Shown: positions 1-5,986, numbered from the stretch's first letter. The stretch: DNA of 6,108 nt from JANQPA01 sp964628385 (GCA_964628385.1 CAZVOD010000142.1:1-6108); one strand, 5' to 3'. Notes: generated from the letters alone by a model not told the origin. Made by a program: numbers and translations.

Positions 1-443
1 GCACCTCTCATGCCAGCCAGGGGCAGGACGCGCAGGATGTCTATATTGTCCAAAGCTCGCGTTCTTTTGTTGCCAGTTCGGACAAGCAGTTCTATGTGAG
101 TGCATCGCGGGGCGAGGAAACCATTAAAATCTATACCGATGATAAGGAAGGGCTGAAACAAGCCGTGACGCGGTCAGGGGATCGGATGACGGCAATGGAA
201 GTTGCCGAGCAAAGTCCTGTTCACAAGTTCAATCAAAAATCAAGGGAAGTAGATATTAGCAAACGGGAAGAAAAAGAAGTTATTCGCCCTCCAATAGCGG
301 CTAACCAAAACGAAAAGAATATTTTTTCCCAAAAAGAGGATAAATCAATTTCTGGAGAATTTAATAAGGAGCAAAAAAAATCGAATGATAACCTTCCTGA
401 GCAAGGAAAACCCAGATATGGGAATCTAGATTTTGATAGATGA
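1..443 (+). CDS. MobF (TrwC/TraI-type) conjugative relaxase-helicase, C-terminal fragment
   Basis: This is the end of a relaxase that nicks the transfer origin and unwinds plasmid DNA during conjugation; the 5' part lies outside the window. The open frame runs from base 3 with no start codon needed. It opens with TSHASQGQDAQDVYIV, which matches helicase motif V (T-x-H-x-x-Q-G) of the SF1 RecD/TraI helicases. FYVSASRGEE follows, the motif VI region, then IYTDDKEGL and RSGDRMTAMEV, as seen at the end of MobF helicase domains. The last roughly 75 residues (from about base 220) are a charged Lys/Glu/Asn-rich tail with no recognisable fold, ending PRYGNLDFDR. A GTG at 96 is only an internal Val codon inside motif VI, not a start. 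GC falls from about 54% in the conserved part to about 32% in the tail. The stop lies 6 bases from the end of the convergent - strand gene. The relaxase class is well supported; the exact subfamily is not. Confidence 0.88.
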   Translation, partial: TSHASQGQDAQDVYIVQSSRSFVASSDKQFYVSASRGEETIKIYTDDKEGLKQAVTRSGDRMTAMEVAEQSPVHKFNQKSREVDISKREEKEVIRPPIAANQNEKNIFSQKEDKSISGEFNKEQKKSNDNLPEQGKPRYGNLDFDR

Positions 444-449
444 TGTAAA

Positions 450-1001
450 TTACCTGTTCTGATTGAATTCTTGTGTAAGTGACTTTTCTTGGTTTTGTTC
501 TTGCTGATTTTCTAATGTTGGACCGCGTCCATCTTCTTTAGCCTGGTCTAATGTACTATCTATCTGGTTGTTTGCGTCTTGCTTTATATCATTTAAGGTA
601 TTGATGTGATTGTCATGCACATTTCGTTGAGCCTGAAAATAAAGACGATAATTATTCGTGTTATTCGTTCCCCCCATTGATGGTTCTGGCGTATTAGTTA
701 GACGTTCGGGAGGATTGTAATTATGTTCAGGTGAATCATAATCAGGCTGTGCTTCCTCCATAAGGCGATTTAATTCATTTTCATATCGCTCATCCCAATC
801 GTTTTCATAATCTTGTGTTTCCTTTTCAATAGCCTTATCTCTATCATTTACTATTGATCGAATCTGGCTAATTTCGTCTTTGTTTAAATCATATCCAGAA
901 ATACGATCTTGCAAACTTTGTTCAGCTTGCATATCAGGACTATTAAAATCTTGTGATAGCTCAATTTTTTCGCCCTGGTTATTTGTAGGCTCAATGGACA
1001 T
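450..1001 (-). CDS. Acidic Asn/Gln-rich hypothetical protein (183 aa)
   Basis: I do not recognise this protein. It is very hydrophilic, with no signal peptide or membrane segment. Residues about 25-85 are rich in Glu, Asp, Lys and Arg and look helical or coiled (KDEISQIRSIVNDRDK, then NDWDERYENELNRLMEE). Residues about 86-115 are a Pro/Asn-rich linker (DYDSPEHNYNPPERLTNTP). A second helical stretch at about 118-158 (YRLYFQAQRNVHDNHINTL) leads into a Gln/Glu/Asn tail. The ATG at 999-1001 has no clear ribosome binding site, but the frame is long, the composition is protein-like, and nothing better covers this region. It is convergent with the relaxase (6-base gap) and divergent from the gene at 1032. 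A role as an accessory or DNA-processing partner of the relaxase is only a guess from position. A competing - strand frame across 884-1147 crosses the + strand gene start and is rejected. Confidence 0.68.
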   Translation of the reverse strand: MSIEPTNNQGEKIELSQDFNSPDMQAEQSLQDRISGYDLNKDEISQIRSIVNDRDKAIEKETQDYENDWDERYENELNRLMEEAQPDYDSPEHNYNPPERLTNTPEPSMGGTNNTNNYRLYFQAQRNVHDNHINTLNDIKQDANNQIDSTLDQAKEDGRGPTLENQQEQNQEKSLTQEFNQNR

Positions 1002-1012
1002 TGTGATATAAT
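983..1012 (+). promoter_or_regulatory. Extended -10 promoter for the 1032 gene and coupling ATPase
   Basis: A perfect -10 TATAAT at 1007-1012 is preceded by the extended element TG at 1004-1005 (TGATATAAT). A weak -35 candidate, TTGTAG at 983-988, is 18 bases upstream and lies inside the start of the divergent gene. Transcription would begin near 1019, giving a very short leader. GGAG at 1020-1023 is a good ribosome binding site, 8 bases before the ATG at 1032. The small gene and the coupling ATPase are probably read from here. Confidence 0.6.
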
Positions 1013-1031
1013 TTGAAATGGAGAAAAAATT

Positions 1032-1412
1032 ATGAGTGAAGATAAGACTTTTACGGAACTTATGACCGACCCTGACGAGGAAAATCTGGCTAAAGCTTGG
1101 GTTATGCTCATGCGGTTGGCTAAGGGACTTGAAGAAAAAGATGGCATATCGCGTGATACAATTTGTAAAGCGTTTTTGATTGGTACGCTTGATTTGGTTA
1201 AAAAAAGGGATGATGAACGGTATTTCAGGGAATTTGGAGATGTTCGTTATTTTTTAAGGTGGGCTTCTGAATATACGAGACAGAAGTTAGATCAATACCC
1301 ATGTCACAGAAAGCAAGAAGAATTGGAAAAAAGATTTGGCAGAGAGTCATTAGGATTGAGAGATGCAAAAAACTTCGGTTGGCGTGAAGATAAAAACAGG
1401 AAAAAACACTAA
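1032..1412 (+). CDS. Small hypothetical protein upstream of the coupling ATPase (126 aa)
   Basis: I do not recognise a family. The start is firm: ATG with GGAG 8 bases upstream and an extended -10 promoter in front. The protein is charged and appears all-helical. It has an acidic N-terminus (MSEDKTFTELMTDPDEENLA), then a helical middle at about 20-60 (AWVMLMRLAKGLEEKDGISR, TICKAFLIGTLDLVKKRDD). A Tyr/Phe/Arg-rich stretch at about 63-95 (YFREFGDVRYFLRWASEYTRQKL) precedes a basic tail ending REDKNRKKH. No membrane segment is seen. It ends 26 bases before the coupling ATPase start on the same strand, so the two are probably co-transcribed. A conjugation accessory role, such as an adaptor for the ATPase, is possible but rests only on position. 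Confidence 0.8.
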   Translation: MSEDKTFTELMTDPDEENLAKAWVMLMRLAKGLEEKDGISRDTICKAFLIGTLDLVKKRDDERYFREFGDVRYFLRWASEYTRQKLDQYPCHRKQEELEKRFGRESLGLRDAKNFGWREDKNRKKH

Positions 1413-1438
1413 ATTTATGAATACTAAACCATTCAGTT

Positions 1439-4141
1439 TTGAATAATCTACCATCTCCCGATGCTCCTAACCCCAACAAGCCCTTGGGGTACGAACAAGA
1501 ACATCGTCTGGAATTGCTTGATAATGATTCAAACGGTATTGATGCGTTGCTCAATTCTAAACAAGGCTATATTGTTGGGCGACTTGGAAATGAGTTATTA
1601 AGATTCAATACTGATGCTCATTTACTCACTATTTCTCCAACCGGTGGCGGAAAAGGAACGGGGCTAATCATACCAAATCTCCTTGATCACCCCGGTTCAG
1701 CTTTCGTTATAGATATAAGAGGGGAAACTGTTGCCAAAACAGCAACAGCAAGGCGGTTGCAAGGGCAACATATAGTTGTTTTAGATCCTTACGATATTAC
1801 AAAAGGACAATGGGGAATTGATTCATATAATCCTTTAGATCGTGTTGCTCAGGATTCGTTTGGACTTCATTCTGACGATCAGATTGATCGTTTAGCAGAA
1901 GCATTAATGTTTGATTCAAAAGGACGAACAAGTAATGAGCCAATTTGGGACAATGCTACCAGAGGGTTGCTTTGTGGTCTTCTTACCTACTGTCTTCGTT
2001 ATTGTGAGCCAGATAAAAAAAACCTGAAAGAAATTCTTAGTATTCTTAATTATACTGAGAAAGAGATGTTTCAATTTACTAATCGGCTTGAAAAAATTAT
2101 CGAAAATAATGAAAGAGCCAAAAGAGATGAACAGTTAAAAGGGTTACTTAAAATATTAACAGATGCAAAGAGTACGACCAAGATAACCGATAATGCCATT
2201 GTCCAAGCCAGGACAGTGTTAAAGTGGGTTGGACACCGTGCTTTTGACGGAATGATTGAAACGTCAACGTTTTCTTTCGATCACATGCAGACCCGTAATA
2301 TGACGGTTTATCTCGTCGTTCCAGAGGAATTTATTAAAAGTTGTGCCGTGTGGGTGCGTCTTATGTTGGAAAATGCTGTTTTTTCTCTTAAAGATATTCA
2401 TAATTCAAAAGGGAAAAGCACAAAATCACTATTTCAGAGCGAAAGAGTTCTTTTTTTACTTGATGAACTTCCCGCTTTTGGACAGCTGGATATTATCAGC
2501 AGCGGCATGGCAACTCTGAGAGGAAGGGGAGTAAATTTGTGGTTATTTATCCAGAATCTGGCACAACTAGAAAGTACTTATGGTAAGGAACCGGCAAGAA
2601 CGATTATTGGTAATGTTGCCTCTTTACAAGTTTTCGAGTCAAATGAACTGGAGGAGCTAGAATATTTTACCCGAGTCATAGGAGAAGATTTTTTTGATGT
2701 TCAGAGTGTAACCATAAGTGAGTCAACTACAGAGGGGACATCTAAAACAAAAGGGACGTCTCATACTGTCAGTAATTCTGTTTCTTTTTCTAAAACCGAA
2801 GGCACATCCGATACAATAGGGGAATCCGTAACAACAAGTTGGAATAGAAGCTTCGGGCATTCTACAAATAGCGGAGTAACCACAAATTCAGGTTCTTCTT
2901 GGAATTCATCTTCCGGGGCTTCAACGCCGAGAAATTGGCTTGCCAGTACAAGTGGCACTAATAATAGTAATTCTGGCTCGGCATGGAATTGGGGGAAAAG
3001 TAGGACTTCTGGCTCAGGAACAAATTCATCATACAGTGTAGGAAAGCAACAATCAAAAAGCCACAGTAAAACCACAACCCATTCAGAAACCGTTACCAAT
3101 TCAAAATCAGAAAGTGATACGCAAAGCGAATCTTTTACTGAAAGCAGCTCATTTACTTTGGGCAGAAGTGTTCAGGTTAAAAAAGAAAGGATGAAGCTGG
3201 AGACTGTCCGAAGTTTAAGAGCAAAATTATCGGGAAAAAATCAGCTTCTCCTCATTAGAGGATATCAACCATTTTTCTGTCCGAGAATGTCCCACTTTGT
3301 GAAATATCAGGACACTGATAGATATATGTTTCCAGATATGGCGGCGATGATTTCCATTGATGCTTTTGTAGAAATGGCAAATCGCCCTGCATTGGTGAAC
3401 TCTTACGTACTAAAACCAGAAATACTAGATGAGAATAAAATTTTTGCTGAGTTAGAAGGTTTTTTAGGTCGAGTTGAAAGGGAAGCTGCATCCATAGATG
3501 GTCATTTATCCACCCTTTCGCTGTACCAGACTTTTTTGAAAGAAATCGTTCCAAATACATTTGATGTCTTTGTGAAATTGGAAGATGAATTATTACATCA
3601 AAGACAGGCATTTGAAGAAATCGCTGTGGCGAATTTAGCACTTTTGAAAATGATACAAAATGCAGAAATTCAAGGGTTTGAAGAATGCGATCAGGTTCTT
3701 ATCGAGAATATGATAGAAATCGAGAGTCTATCCCAAAAACAGTCCATACTTAATTTAGAGAAAGTAAGAAAATTTGCTGCACTTCCACTAGCACAAGGCA
3801 GAAGTTTGCGCTCAATTCTTGGTTCTAGTAATTCTATGAACGAAATTTATAGCAGATTATCATCGTCTGAATTAATGTATGGTTATGTGCCAAGTTTTGA
3901 TGATCTGGAATGGTTGGTCGAAGTTTATTATGGAGCTACCAAGAATGCCTTTGATTCCGTACGTAAGGAAATTGAACAGGTTAAAAAGATGCAGAGTTTT
4001 CAGGAGGGAATCCGTGGCTGGCTTTTGAATAACACTTCGGATATTTGTAATAACCTTAATACTGCAATAGAAAAAGCTGTTATGCGGGATATTAAAATCA
4101 AAGCCGAATTTTCTCAGTTACAACTGCGTAAAAACTATTAA
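1439..4141 (+). CDS. VirD4/TraG-like type IV coupling ATPase with no membrane anchor and a Ser/Thr-rich insertion (900 aa)
   Basis: This is the coupling ATPase that brings the relaxase-DNA complex to a type IV secretion channel. Visible features: Walker A SPTGGGKGTG at residues 66-75, followed by SAFVIDIRGETVAKTA as in VirD4 proteins; Walker B VLFLLDELPAFG at 337-348 (Asp342, Glu343); the coupling-protein motif WLFIQNLAQLESTYG at 368-382; and TIIGNVASLQVFESNE with YFTRVIG up to 415. Walker A usually follows a long N-terminal region with two membrane helices. Here only 65 hydrophilic residues precede it, so the protein looks soluble. Residues about 424-576 are a Ser/Thr-rich insertion. The ATPase domain resumes at ETVRSLRAKLSGKNQLLLIR (588-607), and an unrecognised helical region of about 265 residues follows (635-900). 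The TTG start at 1439 has no visible ribosome binding site; see the note on an ATG at 1417. The 3' end overlaps the convergent gene by four bases. Confidence 0.9.
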   Translation: MNNLPSPDAPNPNKPLGYEQEHRLELLDNDSNGIDALLNSKQGYIVGRLGNELLRFNTDAHLLTISPTGGGKGTGLIIPNLLDHPGSAFVIDIRGETVAKTATARRLQGQHIVVLDPYDITKGQWGIDSYNPLDRVAQDSFGLHSDDQIDRLAEALMFDSKGRTSNEPIWDNATRGLLCGLLTYCLRYCEPDKKNLKEILSILNYTEKEMFQFTNRLEKIIENNERAKRDEQLKGLLKILTDAKSTTKITDNAIVQARTVLKWVGHRAFDGMIETSTFSFDHMQTRNMTVYLVVPEEFIKSCAVWVRLMLENAVFSLKDIHNSKGKSTKSLFQSERVLFLLDELPAFGQLDIISSGMATLRGRGVNLWLFIQNLAQLESTYGKEPARTIIGNVASLQVFESNELEELEYFTRVIGEDFFDVQSVTISESTTEGTSKTKGTSHTVSNSVSFSKTEGTSDTIGESVTTSWNRSFGHSTNSGVTTNSGSSWNSSSGASTPRNWLASTSGTNNSNSGSAWNWGKSRTSGSGTNSSYSVGKQQSKSHSKTTTHSETVTNSKSESDTQSESFTESSSFTLGRSVQVKKERMKLETVRSLRAKLSGKNQLLLIRGYQPFFCPRMSHFVKYQDTDRYMFPDMAAMISIDAFVEMANRPALVNSYVLKPEILDENKIFAELEGFLGRVEREAASIDGHLSTLSLYQTFLKEIVPNTFDVFVKLEDELLHQRQAFEEIAVANLALLKMIQNAEIQGFEECDQVLIENMIEIESLSQKQSILNLEKVRKFAALPLAQGRSLRSILGSSNSMNEIYSRLSSSELMYGYVPSFDDLEWLVEVYYGATKNAFDSVRKEIEQVKKMQSFQEGIRGWLLNNTSDICNNLNTAIEKAVMRDIKIKAEFSQLQLRKNY
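2708..3166 (+). repeat. Ser/Thr-rich low-complexity segment inside the coupling ATPase
   Basis: Residues about 424-576 are an irregular low-complexity tract. I count 74 Ser or Thr among residues 421-580 (46%), with much Gly, Asn and Lys. Short units recur, such as TEGTS (431 and 453), TKGTS (437) and SESD/SESF near 557-565. Trp is scattered through it (TSWNRS, SSWNSS, PRNWLA, AWNWGK). The units are degenerate, not exact DNA repeats, and the frame stays open. It lies after the VirD4 YFTRVIG motif and before the final ATPase strand, so it is probably a surface-exposed, mostly disordered loop. Similar Ser-rich loops occur in some HerA/VirD4 superfamily ATPases; their role is not established. Confidence 0.75.
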
Positions 4142-4476
4142 CCCCAAGGAGGAAAAAATCTAGGGTCACTTGTGCCAAATGTAGAAACAGTTCTGACTCG
4201 GATAGACTTGCCTAATGAAGGGCTTGCCAGTGTTGTTTCTGTTTTCATTTCTGCCGGATACCCACTGTCATGCTCAAAACTATCCAGGATTGATTGACTT
4301 GCTAGCCGAGCGAATTTTTGACGATCACTTGCATGATTCTGAGAACCAATAACGCCACTTTTTGCATATTCTTGATCAAATGCTTTTAATTGTTCTTGAA
4401 GATGGAAATTGAAGGCATTGGATTGATGGGGACGAACTTTGCCGAAGAACTCGACTTTTATTTCATTGTCTGACAT
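4138..4476 (-). CDS. Hypothetical protein with Pro-Trp C-terminal tail (112 aa)
   Basis: I do not recognise this protein. It has a good start: ATG at 4474-4476, AAGAGGT at 4481-4487 as ribosome binding site, and a near-consensus promoter just upstream. The first 35 residues look like a beta strand plus helix (IKVEFFGKVRPHQ, NFHLQEQLKAFDQEYAKSG). A helical stretch ASDRQKFARLASQSILDSFE lies at about 49-68. The C-terminus is less structured, with a Thr/Ser/Arg stretch and the ending SDPRFFPPWG. No signal peptide or membrane segment is seen. Its stop codon overlaps the coupling ATPase stop through TTAA, so the two mRNAs are complementary at their 3' ends. It has its own promoter and need not be co-expressed with the genes upstream. 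A conjugation or cargo function cannot be told from the sequence. Confidence 0.78.
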   Translation of the reverse strand: MSDNEIKVEFFGKVRPHQSNAFNFHLQEQLKAFDQEYAKSGVIGSQNHASDRQKFARLASQSILDSFEHDSGYPAEMKTETTLASPSLGKSIRVRTVSTFGTSDPRFFPPWG

Positions 4477-4480
4477 ACAT

Positions 4481-4529
4481 ACCTCTTGGCTAAAGTGGTA
4501 GTATATCTCAGCAGAGTTTATTATGTCAA
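4481..4529 (-). promoter_or_regulatory. Near-consensus sigma70 promoter and RBS for the 112-residue gene
   Basis: Read on the - strand: a perfect -35 TTGACA at 4529-4524, an 18-base spacer, and -10 TATACT at 4505-4500 (5 of 6 consensus). The predicted transcript start is near 4493, followed by AAGAGGT (4487-4481) and ATG at 4476. The -35 box overlaps the stop codon (4526-4528) of the membrane-protein gene. This is the best -35/-10 pair in the window and suggests independent, probably strong, expression of the small gene. Confidence 0.75.
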
Positions 4530-5122
4530 GCTTCTACCGGAAGGGTTATTTGTTGCCGTAGATCAATATCTTCTAATCTGGGAATTTTCTTTAAAGATTT
4601 TTTAACAGTGTCGATATACGAAAGTGTACAGAAGTATAGCCATGCCTTAGATAAGATCATTTCTTTTTTAGCGGCGACATCATCCTGACCAGAAAAAGCT
4701 TCATGGTGACCAGTTTCTGCTAAACCTGAAAGGTGTATAGCTCTGAATTGAACCTTTTGTCTGAAATTAGGTAAAGATGAGGCTGTAATGCTATAAATGC
4801 CAAACTCTCTGGCATGTTGAAGTAAGTCGTTTTTTCTTTGTTCTAAAGTAAGGATTGCTCGTTTTGTTCTGGTAGGTTTTAGATAAATCATCCAATGCAG
4901 CCATTTAAAGAACTTGAATGTGAAGTATGCAAAAACTATGACTAAAGCAGTTCCTAATATAAAAAGGAAAACATTGATTAAAAAAGGAAAAACTGTATCA
5001 GTTATCCAGGGGATAAATACCTCTGTAAACCATTCGATAATCACAGCGATAAGCCAAATTACAAATACTACAACGACAATCCCTCCTATGATATTTCCAC
5101 TGTCATTTCCGCTACTGCTCAT
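4526..5122 (-). CDS. Two-helix inner-membrane protein with cytoplasmic C-terminal domain (198 aa)
   Basis: Two hydrophobic helices are clear: residues about 11-30 (IIGGIVVVVFVIWLIAVII) and about 44-68 (inside VFPFLINVFLFILGTALVIV and on to YF). They are joined by a short Trp/Pro-containing turn (EWFTEVFIPWITD). The positively charged KPTRTKRAI just after the second helix predicts that the C-terminus, and so also the N-terminus, lies in the cytoplasm. The remaining 110 or so residues are soluble and partly helical (LEQRKNDLLQHAREFGI; KKEMILSKAWLYFCTLSYID). I do not recognise a named family. The start follows the Fic stop by 18 bases on the same strand, so transcription from the Fic operon is likely, although no ribosome binding site is obvious. 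The helical hairpin resembles the anchor the nearby coupling ATPase lacks, so a partner role is one hypothesis; a cargo or defence membrane protein is equally open. Confidence 0.8.
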   Translation of the reverse strand: MSSSGNDSGNIIGGIVVVVFVIWLIAVIIEWFTEVFIPWITDTVFPFLINVFLFILGTALVIVFAYFTFKFFKWLHWMIYLKPTRTKRAILTLEQRKNDLLQHAREFGIYSITASSLPNFRQKVQFRAIHLSGLAETGHHEAFSGQDDVAAKKEMILSKAWLYFCTLSYIDTVKKSLKKIPRLEDIDLRQQITLPVEA

Positions 5123-5140
5123 AGCATATCAATTTTAATT

Positions 5141-5755
5141 TTATCTATTCATATCCCAATTATGCTCTTTTGTCCTTCCTGTAATTGCATCATATATACA
5201 CTCACTCATAAGATTATAATCTCCTCGATCTGCTTCTATTGATGCTTTAATCCATTCAGGTCGCCTGAAACGAGAAAGGTCAATATTTAATCCTGCATTT
5301 GACCCAAGTTGTTTCAGATATTGAAATTGTGTTCTACCATTGCCTTCTCGAAAAGGGTGAAGATGATTGACATCTCCGATAATTACTCCAGCTTCTTTTG
5401 AGAAATTAAATTTACTAAAATCTTTCAAAAAATTTTGATTTTTCAACCTCTTATGAATGTCCTGCATCCCGAACCCTATTCGGTCGTGAGGCATAAATAA
5501 TGTATTTCCTTTACCAATATTAACTTGTCTGATTTCACCAGCCCATTCATAAATATCCTGAAAAAGGTGCTTATGAATATCTTTGAGATGCTTTAAATCA
5601 AAATTCCCTTCAGGTATTCCTCCTTGAATTCTTCTACTTACATAAATCACTTCAGCTTCGTTAAGCCTGTCGTGGTTTTTAATATTCAGTTTATTTCTTA
5701 GGGTATTACTATCAGGATATTTATATAAATGCTTGTCTAGGGCTTCGTTGTCCAC
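5141..5755 (-). CDS. Fic-domain toxin, VbhT/FicT-like (204 aa)
   Basis: Fic enzymes usually transfer AMP from ATP to a target protein; in FicT/VbhT toxins the targets include DNA gyrase and topoisomerase IV. The FIC motif is HPFREGNGRTQF at residues 133-144, with catalytic His133, Glu137 for Mg2+, and the GNGR anion-binding loop. The flap that positions the target is IGKGNTLFMPHDRI (80-93). The N-terminal LYKYPDSNTLRNKLNI and the segment LFQDIYEWAGEIR are typical of this family. Length fits a stand-alone FicT; there is no BID secretion domain as in full VbhT. The usual consensus ends GNGRxxR, but here the second Arg is Phe144. The start is GTG at 5755, the only start codon between the upstream in-frame stop and the conserved N-terminus. 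It begins 11 bases after the antitoxin gene, as expected for a toxin-antitoxin operon. Family call strong; activity and target inferred. Confidence 0.93.
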   Translation of the reverse strand: MDNEALDKHLYKYPDSNTLRNKLNIKNHDRLNEAEVIYVSRRIQGGIPEGNFDLKHLKDIHKHLFQDIYEWAGEIRQVNIGKGNTLFMPHDRIGFGMQDIHKRLKNQNFLKDFSKFNFSKEAGVIIGDVNHLHPFREGNGRTQFQYLKQLGSNAGLNIDLSRFRRPEWIKASIEADRGDYNLMSECIYDAITGRTKEHNWDMNR

Positions 5756-5766
5756 TTTGAAAGCTT

Positions 5767-5979
5767 TTATATTGTTTGATTAGATTCTGAGGAATCCTCT
5801 TTATAAATTTTAGAAAGGTATTCGAGGCATTTTTCATCTGACCAGCCCTCTCGATCAAACATTTCAAGGATTGCAATTTGATTTTTAGAAATTGTCATGC
5901 CCTCAATTTCATGCAAATTGATAGCTTCTTTTAAACGGTGTTTACGTTCTTCAATCTCTTTTTTTGGGCGTTTTTCCAT
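5767..5979 (-). CDS. VbhA/FicA-like antitoxin of the Fic pair (70 aa)
   Basis: Class I Fic antitoxins are small helical proteins that wrap round the Fic domain and insert a Glu that blocks ATP binding. This gene lies just upstream of the toxin on the same strand with an 11-base gap. Its size (70 residues; VbhA is about 62) and pattern fit: a charged first helix RKHRLKEAINLHEIEG, then IAILEMFDREGWSDEKCLEYLSKIYKE, similar to the end of VbhA-type antitoxins. The inhibition motif is usually [S/T]xxxE[G/N]; here the equivalent is LHEIEG (22-27), with Glu26 and Gly27 kept but Leu22 in place of Ser/Thr. ATG at 5979 is preceded by AGAGG, though only about two bases away, which is tight. The pairing with the Fic gene is the strongest support; the protein itself is too short for a certain family call. 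Confidence 0.82.
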   Translation of the reverse strand: MEKRPKKEIEERKHRLKEAINLHEIEGMTISKNQIAILEMFDREGWSDEKCLEYLSKIYKEDSSESNQTI

Positions 5980-5986
5980 AGCCTCT

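Noticed and set aside
884..1147. Open frame of 87 codons on the - strand
   Set aside because: It overlaps the start of the well-supported + strand gene at 1032 and the N-terminus of the - strand gene, and has no ribosome binding site or protein-like pattern.
1225..1554. Open frame of 109 codons on the - strand
   Set aside because: It lies across the end of the 1032 gene and the start of the coupling ATPase, both better supported.
2761..3099. Open frame of 112 codons on the - strand
   Set aside because: It lies opposite the Ser/Thr-rich tract; its Pro/Glu/Leu/Val composition is a by-product of that codon bias.
3255..3641. Open frame of 128 codons on the - strand
   Set aside because: It is fully inside the coupling ATPase gene on the other strand, with no start signals and no recognisable domain.
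4145..4151. Perfect AAGGAGG on the + strand just after the coupling ATPase
   Set aside because: No start codon lies at a proper distance; the bases encode the Pro-Pro of the FFPPWG tail on the - strand.
4914..5138. Open frame of 74 codons on the + strand
   Set aside because: It lies opposite the membrane-helix part of the membrane-protein gene; its Ile/Thr-rich pattern is an antisense effect.
5789..5799. Perfect dyad GAGGA-A-TCCTC near the end of the antitoxin gene
   Set aside because: It is short, within coding sequence (Glu-Asp-Ser-Ser) and has no following T-run, so it is not supported as a terminator or operator.
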